Origin: an uncultured Parabacteroides sp.
GTDB taxonomy: Bacteria > Bacteroidota > Bacteroidia > Bacteroidales > Tannerellaceae
Assembly (NCBI RefSeq): GCF_905196875.1
Contig: NZ_CAJJWO010000005.1
Span: 86,185 to 150,184, forward strand
Reading direction: 5' to 3'
Length of the DNA: 64,000 nt
Shown: in pieces, positions 24,759-34,131 of the stretch
How the letters are laid out: each line of letters opens with the position of its first letter
How positions within the stretch are numbered: the stretch's first letter is position 1
Program-made: the position numbers and the translations under genes
Notes under the pieces: model-generated
Databases searched by the model: none
Told to the model about the DNA's origin: nothing
What the model saw: the letters and a program-made list of their open reading frames with translations, nothing else

Positions 24759-26183
24759 ATGGATTTCAAACTAAATACAGGTGGTTGCTGCATGGGGAAA
24801 AAAGGATGCAGCAAAATACAAAATAATAAACTGAATACCTACGATTGGCTTTGCGATGTACCCGATGCGGAGAATGCGACCGATTACGTAGAAGTACAAT
24901 TCAAGAATACCCGTAAAGGATATTTCCTGAACAGTTCTAAAATACCTTTGGAAAAAGGAGATATGGTAGCTGTCGAGGCCAGTCCCGGACATGACATAGG
25001 AACAGTTACCCTTACCGGAAAACTTGTCCTTCTTCAAATGAAAAAGAACAATGTACGTACCGGCGAAGGTTATGAGCCTAAAAAAGTCTATCGCAAAGCT
25101 AAACCGACCGATATAGAAAAATACGAAGAGGCAAAAGGCAAGGAGCATGCCACTATGATCCGTTCGCGCCAGATCGCTGCCGACTTGGGATTAAATATGA
25201 AGATCGGCGACGTAGAATACCAGGGAGACGGTAACAAAGCGATCTTCTATTATATTGCCGACGAACGTGTTGACTTCCGCCAACTGATCAAAGTACTGGC
25301 AGAAGCTTTCCGCGTCCGTATTGAAATGAAGCAGATCGGAGCCCGCCAGGAAGCCGGACGTATTGGAGGTATCGGCCCGTGCGGACGTGAACTATGCTGT
25401 TCCAGCTGGATGACAAGTTTCGTATCCGTTGCAACCGGGGCTGCCCGCTATCAGGATATATCCATGAACCCTCAAAAATTGGCCGGCCAATGTGCCAAAT
25501 TGAAATGTTGCATCAACTATGAAGTGGATGCTTACGTGGAAGCACAGAAACGTTTACCCTCCAGAGAGATCGTTCTGGAAACGAAAGACAACAACTACTA
25601 TCATTTCAAAACAGATATTTTTAAACGTGAGATCACATATTCTACAGATAAGTCGTTTGCAGCAAACCTGATTACCATATCAGCCGACCGTGCATTCGAT
25701 GTGATCAACATGAATAAGAAAGGAAGTAAGCCCGTTACATTGGAAGCCGACACGAAACCGCAACCGCCTAAACGCGATGCACAGGATATTCTCGGTCAGG
25801 ATAGTGTTACCCGTTTCGATTCTGTTAAGAAAAAGAAGAAAAAACGTCCGTCGGGAAATAACGGAGGTGGCAGCAATAACAACGCTCCGGCCAATAACAA
25901 TGCCCCAGCCAATAATGAAAACGGAAATAACAAACCGATAGTAAATGCCCGGCCGGCAAACAATCGTCCTGGAAATGGAGAAAAGCAACCCGGCAACGAC
26001 AACAACAGGAATTCTGGTAACAACAACAATAACGGAAACAACAACCGCAACAACAATAATAACAACCGGAATAACAGAAACAAACAAAAGCCTAAAGGTA
26101 ATAATGACAAGCCTGCGAATAATGACAGACCTCAGCAACCAGCTAAACCGGCAAATAAACCGGAAAACAAGCCCGAAGCTTAA
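24759..26183 (+). CDS. ricT: PSP1-domain protein, RicT/YaaT family, with long Asn-rich tail
   Basis: 474 residues. A Cys-rich N-terminus (GGCCMGKKGCSK) is followed by a PSP1 domain. The Cys-containing RIGGIGPCGRELCCSSW and LAGQCAKLKCCINYE segments bind an iron-sulfur cluster in the RicT family. In Bacillus, RicT works with RicA and RicF in mRNA processing by RNase Y; here rny is elsewhere in the window and no ricA/ricF is seen. From about residue 365 the protein is a low-complexity Asn/Pro/Arg-rich tail of about 110 residues. gldH starts inside its last codons. Confidence 0.87.
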   Translation: MDFKLNTGGCCMGKKGCSKIQNNKLNTYDWLCDVPDAENATDYVEVQFKNTRKGYFLNSSKIPLEKGDMVAVEASPGHDIGTVTLTGKLVLLQMKKNNVRTGEGYEPKKVYRKAKPTDIEKYEEAKGKEHATMIRSRQIAADLGLNMKIGDVEYQGDGNKAIFYYIADERVDFRQLIKVLAEAFRVRIEMKQIGARQEAGRIGGIGPCGRELCCSSWMTSFVSVATGAARYQDISMNPQKLAGQCAKLKCCINYEVDAYVEAQKRLPSREIVLETKDNNYYHFKTDIFKREITYSTDKSFAANLITISADRAFDVINMNKKGSKPVTLEADTKPQPPKRDAQDILGQDSVTRFDSVKKKKKKRPSGNNGGGSNNNAPANNNAPANNENGNNKPIVNARPANNRPGNGEKQPGNDNNRNSGNNNNNGNNNRNNNNNNRNNRNKQKPKGNNDKPANNDRPQQPAKPANKPENKPEA

Positions 26184-26634
26184 AGGACTCATTGTCGTTC
26201 TATTTACATTCTTATGCTTCTCCTGCGATCAACAGGCCTTGTACGACCAGTACCAGGCCATTGACAATACAGCGTGGGAGAAGGATAAGGAATACTATTT
26301 TTCTTTTCAGGTAGACGACATTTCCAGCCCCTACAATCTAACGCTCGAGGTTCGTAATAATAATATGTATCCTTATCAGAACCTTTGGTTATTCTGTAAC
26401 GAAGAACAACCAATCGGCCCGCTTAAACAAGACACTATAGAATGCGTATTGGCTGACGAGTTCGGGAAGTGGTACGGACATGGTATTTCTTTATTTCAGT
26501 CCAGTTTTCCCATACGGGAGAACTATACATTCGAACATCCGGGAATGTACACCTTCAGCTTCCGCCAGGGAATGCGCGATAATACATTGACAGGAATCCA
26601 GGAAATAGGTTTCCGTGTAGAGAAGGCTAAATAA
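26122..26634 (+). CDS. gldH: Gliding motility lipoprotein GldH
   Basis: About 170 residues from ATG 26122, with a hydrophobic segment and lipobox (LIVVLFTFLCFSC, Cys35), then FFQ/FSFQVDDISSPYNLTLEVRNNNMYPYQNLW-type sequence (landmarks NLTLEVRNNNMYPYQNLW) characteristic of GldH. GldH is an outer-membrane-associated lipoprotein linked to gliding or type IX secretion in Bacteroidota. The start overlaps ricT by 62 nt and gives a long basic N-region before the signal core; no later ATG exists before the lipobox. The stop codon directly abuts the convergent rodA stop. Confidence 0.82.
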   Translation: MTDLSNQLNRQINRKTSPKLKGLIVVLFTFLCFSCDQQALYDQYQAIDNTAWEKDKEYYFSFQVDDISSPYNLTLEVRNNNMYPYQNLWLFCNEEQPIGPLKQDTIECVLADEFGKWYGHGISLFQSSFPIRENYTFEHPGMYTFSFRQGMRDNTLTGIQEIGFRVEKAK

Positions 26635-28080
26635 TCATCGTTCTCTCCGGGAAGCATCCAGACGGAGAAAGATAAATAACAGAATCGTAAACCCAAGCAA
26701 AGAAGAACCTCCATAGCTGAAGAATGGCAGTGGAATACCTATTACCGGAGTCAACCCGGTCACCATGCCCACATTAATAGCCAGGTGAAAAATAAAGATG
26801 GAGGCTACGCTGTATCCATAGACCCGGTTAAATGTACTATTCTGTCTTTCGGAAAGCATAATTAACCGGATAATAAATATACCGAACAAGATCAATACGG
26901 CTGTAGAACCAATAAAGCCCTGCTCCTCTCCGACTGTACAAAAGATAAAGTCAGTATCCTGTTCCGGCACATACTTTAATTTTGTCTGCGTCCCATTAAG
27001 GAATCCTTTGCCGGTCAATCCCCCCGAACCGATAGCGATCTTCGATTGATTGACATTATATCCGGCACCGCTCGGATCATCTTCCAGCCCCAAAGAGACT
27101 TTTATACGTATCTGTTGATGCGGTTCCAGTATATTATCGAAAACATAATCTACCGAGTACATAAAGGCCAATGATCCCAAGGCAAAGCTAGCTATCAAAG
27201 CATAATGCCATACCCAGTTCCTCACAGACAAATAGATAAGATAGATAACTACCAGCCCTACCAGGCCCATAGCTATCCAGGCAAAATTGACAGGAACGAA
27301 TAACGACACGATATATCCTCCCAGATAGGCTATCGCCGTACCGCTCAACATCACGAGCAAGGCCGTCCTGTCCCGGCGAACTACCGTCACCAAAATATAT
27401 GTAATAAACAGGATGATGGATGACACGATCAGCTCTCCCATCTGCGTAGCTCCGAGGACAACTTCCGAGAACTTCATGGTTGTAACAAAGAAGATCACTG
27501 CACAGACTCCCGATAATAATATATATCCGGACATTCCTTCACGATACAGCATCAGGAAAAAGGCCAGATACACCAGGGCGGAACCTGTCTCCTTCTGCAA
27601 AATAATACAGATCATCGGTAAGAAGATGATTAAAAGAGTTATTCCGAAATTCTTCGGAGTCGTCAATTTAAAACCATAGGAATTCATAAACTTGGCCACA
27701 GCCAGTGCTGTAGCGAATTTTGCAAATTCAGCAGGCTGTATACGGAAGCTCCCGAATTTCAGCCAGGAATGAGACCCCTTGATATCAGGTGCCAAAAATA
27801 TCGTCGCTATCAACAATACAATAATGGCTGCATAGATCAGGTAAGCAAAGACATCAAAAAAGTCGCTTTCCAGCATGAGTATGATAAAAACAACAGCCAT
27901 ACATATCCCGATCCACATCAACTGGGAGCCTGGACGGCCACTTATATCAAACAATCCGACACTGTCGAACTCAAAGCTCGCACCGCAAATAGTGAACCAA
28001 CCGGCAATAACCATCAATATATAAAGCAAGATGGTGAACCAGTCGACTGTTTTCCATATTTCTGTTTTTCTATAACCCAC
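26635..28080 (-). CDS. rodA: Rod shape-determining protein RodA
   Basis: 481 residues with about 10 membrane helices, the SEDS-family segments SGGLTGKGFLNGTQTKLKYVPEQDTDFIF (landmarks GKGFLNGTQTKLKYVPE) and the end GIPLPFFSYGGSSLLG. RodA is the SEDS glycosyltransferase of the elongasome. It is longer than in E. coli because of an extra hydrophobic insertion in the middle, common in Bacteroidota. Its start overlaps the PBP2 stop by 11 nt; it is last in the mre cluster. Confidence 0.95.
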   Translation of the reverse strand: MGYRKTEIWKTVDWFTILLYILMVIAGWFTICGASFEFDSVGLFDISGRPGSQLMWIGICMAVVFIILMLESDFFDVFAYLIYAAIIVLLIATIFLAPDIKGSHSWLKFGSFRIQPAEFAKFATALAVAKFMNSYGFKLTTPKNFGITLLIIFLPMICIILQKETGSALVYLAFFLMLYREGMSGYILLSGVCAVIFFVTTMKFSEVVLGATQMGELIVSSIILFITYILVTVVRRDRTALLVMLSGTAIAYLGGYIVSLFVPVNFAWIAMGLVGLVVIYLIYLSVRNWVWHYALIASFALGSLAFMYSVDYVFDNILEPHQQIRIKVSLGLEDDPSGAGYNVNQSKIAIGSGGLTGKGFLNGTQTKLKYVPEQDTDFIFCTVGEEQGFIGSTAVLILFGIFIIRLIMLSERQNSTFNRVYGYSVASIFIFHLAINVGMVTGLTPVIGIPLPFFSYGGSSLLGFTILLFIFLRLDASRRER

Positions 28081-29947
28081 GTTCCATTAAAGAATATATC
28101 CTATCGGATGCTACTACCATATTACTTATTTGTTCTTCCAACGCTTTGTCTTCCTGAGATATTTCTCCTTTCAGATAAAGTTCCATCATCAGTTTCCCGA
28201 TCGGCACACCGAAAGCGGCCCCAAAACCTCCGTTTTGTACATAAACACAAATCGCTACTTTCGGATTTTTATAAGGTGCAAAACCGATAAAAGCCGAGTG
28301 ATCCTTTCCATGAGGATTCTCTGCAGTTCCAGTCTTACCGCATACTTCTATGCCAGGTATAGCAGCTCTCCAACAAGTCCCCCCCAGTACGGCATTACGC
28401 ATACCCTCTGCTATTACATCATAATATTTTGAGTCTACTGTCGGGTAACGCCTGTTCGTATAAAGCGTATCCAAAGGAGTATCCTGTACTTCCTTTACGA
28501 CATGAGGCGTAATAAAATATCCGCGGTTAGCAATCGTAGCAGCCAGATTACATATCTGTAAAGGAGTCGCTGAAACTTCCCCCTGACCGATCGCTATAGA
28601 AATAACAGTGCTTGAATTCCAACGGCCTTTATATACCTTATCGTATACTTTGCTATTCGGTATATATCCTCTTTTCTCCCCCGGTAAGTCGATACCGAGC
28701 GGATAACCGTATCCCATCGAAACCAAGTGATTCTTCCAAACCTCAAATGCTTCCTGAACAGTCGGATACCGGCGACGGCTATCCAACATATCATGCAAGC
28801 CCCAGCAAAAATAAGAGTTACAAGAAGTCGCCAAAGCCGGAACCAAGCTCAAAGGAGAAGGATGCCCGTGACAGGCCGGCTTTCCTCCCCGATAAGTATA
28901 TCCATGAGCACAGGTATACATTGTTTCAGGGGTAATGACTCCTTCCTGCAGAAAAATCAATCCCTGTGTAGGTTTAAATGTTGAACCGGGAGGATAAAAC
29001 CCGGTTATGGAACGGTCGATAAGCGGTGTTCGAGGGTCTTCTTCCAAAATTTTATGATTCTTTCCTCTCTGGCGTCCGACCAACAAGCTCGGATCATAAT
29101 TAGGAGAAGAGACCATACAAAGTACTTCTCCCGTCTCCGGTTCGATCATTACGATACTACCGACCTTATTTTTCATCAATTTTTCTCCGTAAGCCTGCAA
29201 ATCCATATCGATGGAAAGTTTCAGGTTCTTTCCGGACACCGGGGCTACGTCGCTATTACCTTCATCGTATTTTCCTTTTATACGCCCATGCACATCCCTT
29301 AAAAGAATCTCTACTCCTTTTACCCCACGCAGCTCTTTCTCATACGAACGTTCAACACCTGCACGGCCGGAATAATCACCTTGCACATAATAATCATCCT
29401 TTTTGATATCTTTCCTGTCCACTTCACCGATATTACCCAGAATATGGGCGGCATAAGGATACTCATATTGCCGGATCGTACGGTTCTGAATATAAAATCC
29501 AGGAAATTTATATAACTTTTCCTGCAATACCCCACATTCCTGTGCAGAAAGATTGTTCATAAACACCTGCGGGACATACGACGAATAACCCGGATTCAAC
29601 TGGCGGTTCTTCAAATCGGCAATTCTCTTTTCAAACTGCTCTTTGGTTATGCTCAGGATATTACAAAAGTCAAGCGTATCGAACGGCTGGACCTCACGCA
29701 TGATAAGCATTACTTCATACGCCGGCTGGTTATAAACAAGTAATTTCCCGTTACGGTCATAAATCATACCGCGGGAAGGTAATAAAGTCTTTTTCAGGAA
29801 CGCATTGCTGTCAGCCCACGCTTTATAATCGTTCTCCACTACCTGAAGATAGAACAAACGGATAATAAAAACGATGACCAACAGAACCACAGCGCCTATA
29901 ATAACATAGCGCCTGTTCTCAAGTGTATACTTTGCATTAGTCTCCAC
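28070..29947 (-). CDS. mrdA: Penicillin-binding protein 2
   Basis: 625 residues: N-terminal membrane anchor (about 12-31), dimerisation domain, and a transpeptidase domain with all three class B PBP motifs, SxxK in PGSTFKPT, SxN in SCNS and KTG in CGKTGTAE. It cross-links peptidoglycan during side-wall growth together with RodA. It overlaps mreD upstream and rodA downstream, showing tight translational coupling. Confidence 0.96.
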   Translation of the reverse strand: METNAKYTLENRRYVIIGAVVLLVIVFIIRLFYLQVVENDYKAWADSNAFLKKTLLPSRGMIYDRNGKLLVYNQPAYEVMLIMREVQPFDTLDFCNILSITKEQFEKRIADLKNRQLNPGYSSYVPQVFMNNLSAQECGVLQEKLYKFPGFYIQNRTIRQYEYPYAAHILGNIGEVDRKDIKKDDYYVQGDYSGRAGVERSYEKELRGVKGVEILLRDVHGRIKGKYDEGNSDVAPVSGKNLKLSIDMDLQAYGEKLMKNKVGSIVMIEPETGEVLCMVSSPNYDPSLLVGRQRGKNHKILEEDPRTPLIDRSITGFYPPGSTFKPTQGLIFLQEGVITPETMYTCAHGYTYRGGKPACHGHPSPLSLVPALATSCNSYFCWGLHDMLDSRRRYPTVQEAFEVWKNHLVSMGYGYPLGIDLPGEKRGYIPNSKVYDKVYKGRWNSSTVISIAIGQGEVSATPLQICNLAATIANRGYFITPHVVKEVQDTPLDTLYTNRRYPTVDSKYYDVIAEGMRNAVLGGTCWRAAIPGIEVCGKTGTAENPHGKDHSAFIGFAPYKNPKVAICVYVQNGGFGAAFGVPIGKLMMELYLKGEISQEDKALEEQISNMVVASDRIYSLMERGL

Positions 29948-30455
29948 TCTTTTGGGTCTCTATATTGAATGCTTCTATTGTACAAATTAATAATGTAGTC
30001 GTTATTACACTCGCTCCGATACGGATAGCAAGGAATAACGGATCGAATAAAGTCAGCGATTCGATCAGAAACAGCGTTACATGATGAATCAGCACTAACG
30101 ACAGTACATACCGGAAAAAACCTCCATAACCGAATGTCTTATAAGAAGGATATATTCCGTCGGGAAGATCCTTTCCCACATAAAAACGTATCAGCGGTTC
30201 ACGTATAAATCCGGTCAGGGTACATGCTGCTGCATGCATTCCAGGAGTATTTGAAAACAAATCGATCACCAGACCGATAAGGAACGAGAAAAGAACGACC
30301 AGATCGCGTGACGAACCGACCGGCATCTTTATAATAAAATAAAGATACAGGAATGGTGTTGCGATCCGCAGAAAATGAATATTATTCAGAATCAGTACCT
30401 GGACCAACACCAATACAACAAAATAAAGCAATCCCCTTATTAAATTATTAATCAT
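29937..30455 (-). CDS. mreD: Rod shape-determining protein MreD
   Basis: 172 residues with about five membrane helices, FSLIGLVIDLFSNTPGMHAAACTLTGFIR-type sequence (landmarks GLVIDLFSNTPGMHA) typical of Bacteroidota MreD. It is an inner-membrane elongasome subunit, with overlapping ends with mreC (8 nt) and PBP2 (11 nt). Confidence 0.93.
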   Translation of the reverse strand: MINNLIRGLLYFVVLVLVQVLILNNIHFLRIATPFLYLYFIIKMPVGSSRDLVVLFSFLIGLVIDLFSNTPGMHAAACTLTGFIREPLIRFYVGKDLPDGIYPSYKTFGYGGFFRYVLSLVLIHHVTLFLIESLTLFDPLFLAIRIGASVITTTLLICTIEAFNIETQKSGD

Positions 30456-31302
30456 TTCTTCTTGCTTCTTGTTCTACCCTTATCTGTTCTTCCTGATTAA
30501 AATTCTTTATGATACGGACGTTATTCAACGATTGGAAATCCGTTGCCAGTTCTACTTTCAGTGTAAAGAAGTTATCGTCATGCTGTTTTTCAAAATTAGC
30601 AACTGTTCCAACTATAATTCCTGCAGGGAATACACTTGAAAAACCACTGGTCACAATCGTATCGCCTTTCTGAAACTCCACATGCCTCGGTAGTTCTTCC
30701 AGATTGGCATAACGTGTATTACGCCCGTCCCAGCTCAATGAACCGAAATAGCTACTCCCTAACACCTTGCAACTAAGTCTCGACTTAGGATTAAGTAACG
30801 GAATAACTACTGAAAAATGATCTGCCACTGTTGAAACAATCCCAACAACTCCGCGTTCAGAAACTACTCCCATATCCGGAGCGATCCCGTCCTTACGTCC
30901 TTTGTTTACAGTGATATAATTCGAAAGGTGACTCACACTGTTATTTGCCACTTCCGCTAAAATAAAACTATACTGAAACTGCTCGACCGAGTCGGGAGCG
31001 AAGCCGACAAAATTCACCGTATCGGCCATCATCATATCCAACCGATCCTGTAACTCCAACAGATCCATTTCCAGTTGCCCGTTCCTTTCCAACAATTCCT
31101 TGTTTATCTCGCGCAGGTCGAGATAGGATCTAACATAACCGGAAACAGAAGCAATATGTCCTGTCAATACATTTGCCGAACTAAAGATTATATTCCGCTG
31201 ATATGCACTATTGCGATAAATCAGCATCATCGAAACAATCTCAAGCAAAACAAACAGAAACCAATGCCTCTTTCTTACCAGGAAGTCCAGCAGTTTACGC
31301 AT
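30448..31302 (-). CDS. mreC: Rod shape-determining protein MreC
   Basis: About 284 residues from ATG 31300-31302 (MRKLLDFLVRKRHW): a short cytoplasmic tail, one membrane helix, a coiled coil (about 65-100) and the beta-rich MreC core (GVVSERGVVGIVS, VSGFSSVFPAGIIVGTV-like; landmarks GDTIVTSGFSSVFPAGI). An upstream ATG adds 11 residues, but these come from an intergenic repeat, so the shorter form is preferred. MreC scaffolds PBP2/RodA in the periplasm. Confidence 0.93.
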   Translation of the reverse strand: MRKLLDFLVRKRHWFLFVLLEIVSMMLIYRNSAYQRNIIFSSANVLTGHIASVSGYVRSYLDLREINKELLERNGQLEMDLLELQDRLDMMMADTVNFVGFAPDSVEQFQYSFILAEVANNSVSHLSNYITVNKGRKDGIAPDMGVVSERGVVGIVSTVADHFSVVIPLLNPKSRLSCKVLGSSYFGSLSWDGRNTRYANLEELPRHVEFQKGDTIVTSGFSSVFPAGIIVGTVANFEKQHDDNFFTLKVELATDFQSLNNVRIIKNFNQEEQIRVEQEARRND

Positions 31303-31306
31303 AAAT

Positions 31307-31410
31307 AATAATGTGCCAATTTGATAATGTGCCAATATGCCAATTAATCAATACACCACGAATGCACCTTTTATTGGCACATTGGCATATTGATTAACTG
31401 GCACATTATT
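31307..31410. repeat. Intergenic hairpin element built of TGCCAAT units
   Basis: AATAATGTGCCA (31307-31318) is the exact complement of 31399-31410. Between them are ATGTGCCAAT and ATATGCCAAT units on the left and their complements on the right. A related element lies at 48038-48102 between obg and adk. It sits between mreB and mreC without interrupting either. Confidence 0.8.
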
Positions 31411-31414
31411 TCCC

Positions 31415-32434
31415 TTATCGAATAAGGAAATTAAATTTATCTATATTCTTCAACGCTACACCCGTACCTTTTGCTACCGCATGCAACGGGTCTTCAGCTA
31501 TATGGAACGGGATGTTGATCTTATCTGTCAATCGTTTGTCGAGTCCGCGCATCAAGGCACCACCACCAGCCAGATAGATACCGTTACGTACAATATCAGC
31601 ATACAGTTCAGGGGGCGTCTGTTCCAGTGCACTCAGAATAGCAGCTTCCATCTTCGAGATAGATTTCTCCAGACAGTGTGCGATTTCCTGATAAGAAACA
31701 GGGACTTCCATCGGAAGAGCTGTCATCTGGTTCGGACCGTGAACGATATAATCTTCAGGAGGATTATCCAGGAACGTTAATGCTGAACCGACATTGATCT
31801 TGATCAATTCGGCCGTACGTTCGCCGACCTTCACATTGTGCTGGCGACGCATATATTCCATAATATCAGCCGTCAAGTCGTCACCGGCAATACGGATTGA
31901 TTTATTGGATACGATACCTCCCAGCGAGATAACAGCGATCTCGGTTGTTCCACCGCCTATATCTACGATCATGTTGCCTTCGGGAGCTTCGACATCGATA
32001 CCGATACCAATTGCAGCGGCCATAGGTTCATAAATCATATATACATCACGGCCTCCGGCATGTTCGGCGGAGTCGCGTACGGCACGAATCTCTACTTCTG
32101 TACTTCCGGAGGGGATACATACCACTACGCGGAGTGAAGGAGAAAACCAGCGATGTTTCGGATTGATCATTTTGATCAGGCCGCGTATCATCTGCTCTGC
32201 AGCAAAGAAGTCGGCAATCACACCATCGCGAAGCGGACGGATCGTACGAATGTTCTCATGCGTCTTTCCGTGCATCTGGCGTGCCTTTTCGCCAACAGCT
32301 AATACTTTGTCGGTACGTCTGTCGAGGGCAACTACCGATGGCTGATCTACCACTACTTTACCACCACTGATAATAATGGTATTCGCAGTACCCAGGTCCA
32401 TCGCTATTTCTTGTGTGAAAGAAAATAATCCCAT
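31415..32434 (-). CDS. mreB: Rod shape-determining protein MreB
   Basis: 339 residues, an actin-like ATPase: phosphate-1 loop MDLGTANTII, phosphate-2 IVDIGGGTTEIAVISLGG-type (landmarks DIGGGTTEIA), adenosine motif YLAGGGALMRGLD. It forms membrane-bound filaments that guide lateral wall synthesis. It lies 18 nt after purH and begins the mreBCD-PBP2-rodA cluster, so purH may be co-transcribed. Confidence 0.97.
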   Translation of the reverse strand: MGLFSFTQEIAMDLGTANTIIISGGKVVVDQPSVVALDRRTDKVLAVGEKARQMHGKTHENIRTIRPLRDGVIADFFAAEQMIRGLIKMINPKHRWFSPSLRVVVCIPSGSTEVEIRAVRDSAEHAGGRDVYMIYEPMAAAIGIGIDVEAPEGNMIVDIGGGTTEIAVISLGGIVSNKSIRIAGDDLTADIMEYMRRQHNVKVGERTAELIKINVGSALTFLDNPPEDYIVHGPNQMTALPMEVPVSYQEIAHCLEKSISKMEAAILSALEQTPPELYADIVRNGIYLAGGGALMRGLDKRLTDKINIPFHIAEDPLHAVAKGTGVALKNIDKFNFLIR

Positions 32435-32452
32435 TTTTTAATAAGGTGTTTT

Positions 32453-33976
32453 TTAATGTTTGAAATGACGGACTCCCGTCTTAACCATAGCCAAGCCATG
32501 CGCGTTGCAATACTCAACGGACAACTTGTCATTTACAGAACCACCCGGCTGAATAACAGCAGTAATACCTGCCTTATCAGCAATTTCAACACAGTCAGGG
32601 AATGGGAAGAATGCATCCGAAGCCATAACGGCACCATTCAGATCGAACTCGAAAGAATTAGCCTTTTCAATAGCCTGTTTTAAAGAGTCTACACGCGATG
32701 TCTGACCGATACCACTAGCGCAAAGCTGTTTATTCTTTACCAGCGTGATAGCGTTTGACTTACTGTGTTTCACCAGTTTATTAGCGAACAACAGGTCTTC
32801 CACTTCCTGAGAAGAGGGATGTTTGTCTGTCATCGGTTCCAGATCTGCAACAGTCTGGATACTGAGGTCTTTTTCCTGCATTAATGCACCATTCAAGAGT
32901 GAACGGAACTGCATCGGACAAGTCTTTGTCTCCTTACGGATCAGAATGATGCGGTTTTTCTTCTGCATCAATACTTCCAAAGCGTCTTTTGTATATTCCG
33001 GGGCGATGATCACTTCGAAGAAAATCTTGTTAATCTCTTCAGCTACTTCTTTATCAATTGCGCTGTTGGCAATCAGAATACCGCCGAATGCAGAAACCGG
33101 GTCACCGGCCAATGCATCTTTCCATGCTTCTAGCACGGTTGGACGGGATGCGATACCACAAGCGTTATTATGTTTGAGGATAGCGAATGTCAATTCGTTG
33201 AACTCGTCGATCAAGCTGACAGCAGCATCGATATCCAACAAGTTATTGTAAGAAATCTCTTTACCGTGTATCTGGTCGAACATATCGCTGAACTTTCCAT
33301 AGAACTTAGCGGCCTGATGAGGATTTTCACCATAACGCAGGTTCATCGGCTGGTCTACGGCTGCACGGAAGTGTGAGCCTTCGCGTCCGTCAAAATAATT
33401 GAAGATAGCAGAATCATAGCCTGATGAAACAGCAAAAGCTTCTTTGGCGAACCATTTACGGTCTTCCAGAGAAGTTTCTGCCCCTTTTTCATTCAGCACT
33501 TGCATCAATGGTTGATACTGTGCTTTTGAAGCTACGATCACTACATCCTTAAAGTTCTTTGCAGCGGCACGTATCAAAGAGATACCGCCTATATCTATCT
33601 TTTCGATGATTGCCTGTTCTTCCGCACCAGAAGATACTGTTTCTTCAAACGGATACAAGTCTACAATCACCAGGTCAATTTCAGGAATTTCATATTCTGC
33701 AATCTGTGCTTTGTCGCCATCGTTGTCTCTACGGTTAAGGATACCACCGAAAACTTTCGGGTGAAGAGTCTTAACACGTCCTCCTAAAATTGAAGGATAT
33801 CCGGTCAGGTCTTCCACTGCATCACAAGGAATGCCCAATGATTCGATAAATGTTTGTGTCCCCCCTGTTGAAACGAAGCTAACGCCCTCGCTATGAAGCT
33901 TTTTTAAGATTTCATCCAGTCCCTCTTTATGGAATACAGAGACTAATGCACGCTTAATACGTTTTGTTGCAGCCAT
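32453..33976 (-). CDS. purH: Bifunctional AICAR formyltransferase / IMP cyclohydrolase
   Basis: 507 residues. The N-terminal IMP cyclohydrolase (MGS-like) domain shows ISTGGTQ-like SFVSTGGTQTFIE and GRVKTLHPKVFGG; the C-terminal AICAR transformylase domain shows LRYGENPHQAA and the KHNNACGIA catalytic segment. It performs the last two steps of IMP synthesis. It is first in the leftward group that continues into mreB. Confidence 0.97.
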   Translation of the reverse strand: MAATKRIKRALVSVFHKEGLDEILKKLHSEGVSFVSTGGTQTFIESLGIPCDAVEDLTGYPSILGGRVKTLHPKVFGGILNRRDNDGDKAQIAEYEIPEIDLVIVDLYPFEETVSSGAEEQAIIEKIDIGGISLIRAAAKNFKDVVIVASKAQYQPLMQVLNEKGAETSLEDRKWFAKEAFAVSSGYDSAIFNYFDGREGSHFRAAVDQPMNLRYGENPHQAAKFYGKFSDMFDQIHGKEISYNNLLDIDAAVSLIDEFNELTFAILKHNNACGIASRPTVLEAWKDALAGDPVSAFGGILIANSAIDKEVAEEINKIFFEVIIAPEYTKDALEVLMQKKNRIILIRKETKTCPMQFRSLLNGALMQEKDLSIQTVADLEPMTDKHPSSQEVEDLLFANKLVKHSKSNAITLVKNKQLCASGIGQTSRVDSLKQAIEKANSFEFDLNGAVMASDAFFPFPDCVEIADKAGITAVIQPGGSVNDKLSVEYCNAHGLAMVKTGVRHFKH

Positions 33977-34008
33977 CTTTGTTGAGTTTATTTTAATGTT
34001 TTAGAGCA

Positions 34009-34016
34009 CAAAAGTA
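34009..34016 (-). promoter_or_regulatory. Probable -7 element of purH
   Basis: Minus-strand TACTTTTG followed by TGCTC, 32 nt upstream of the purH ATG. The -33 box is not clear. Confidence 0.55.
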
Positions 34017-34131
34017 GACAATTATTTTCAATATGTACATTAATGTAACTATTTTATTCCCGGGTGAATTCTTTAATAAAACTTAGAATCTGTTGAAAAC
34101 TGTGGGAGTAATTAAAAAATATCCCCAATCA

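Noticed and set aside
25680..26192. Antisense ORF of 170 codons, very hydrophobic, over the ricT tail
   Set aside because: It is the reverse reading of AAC-rich repeats, giving artificial Val/Ile/Leu runs.
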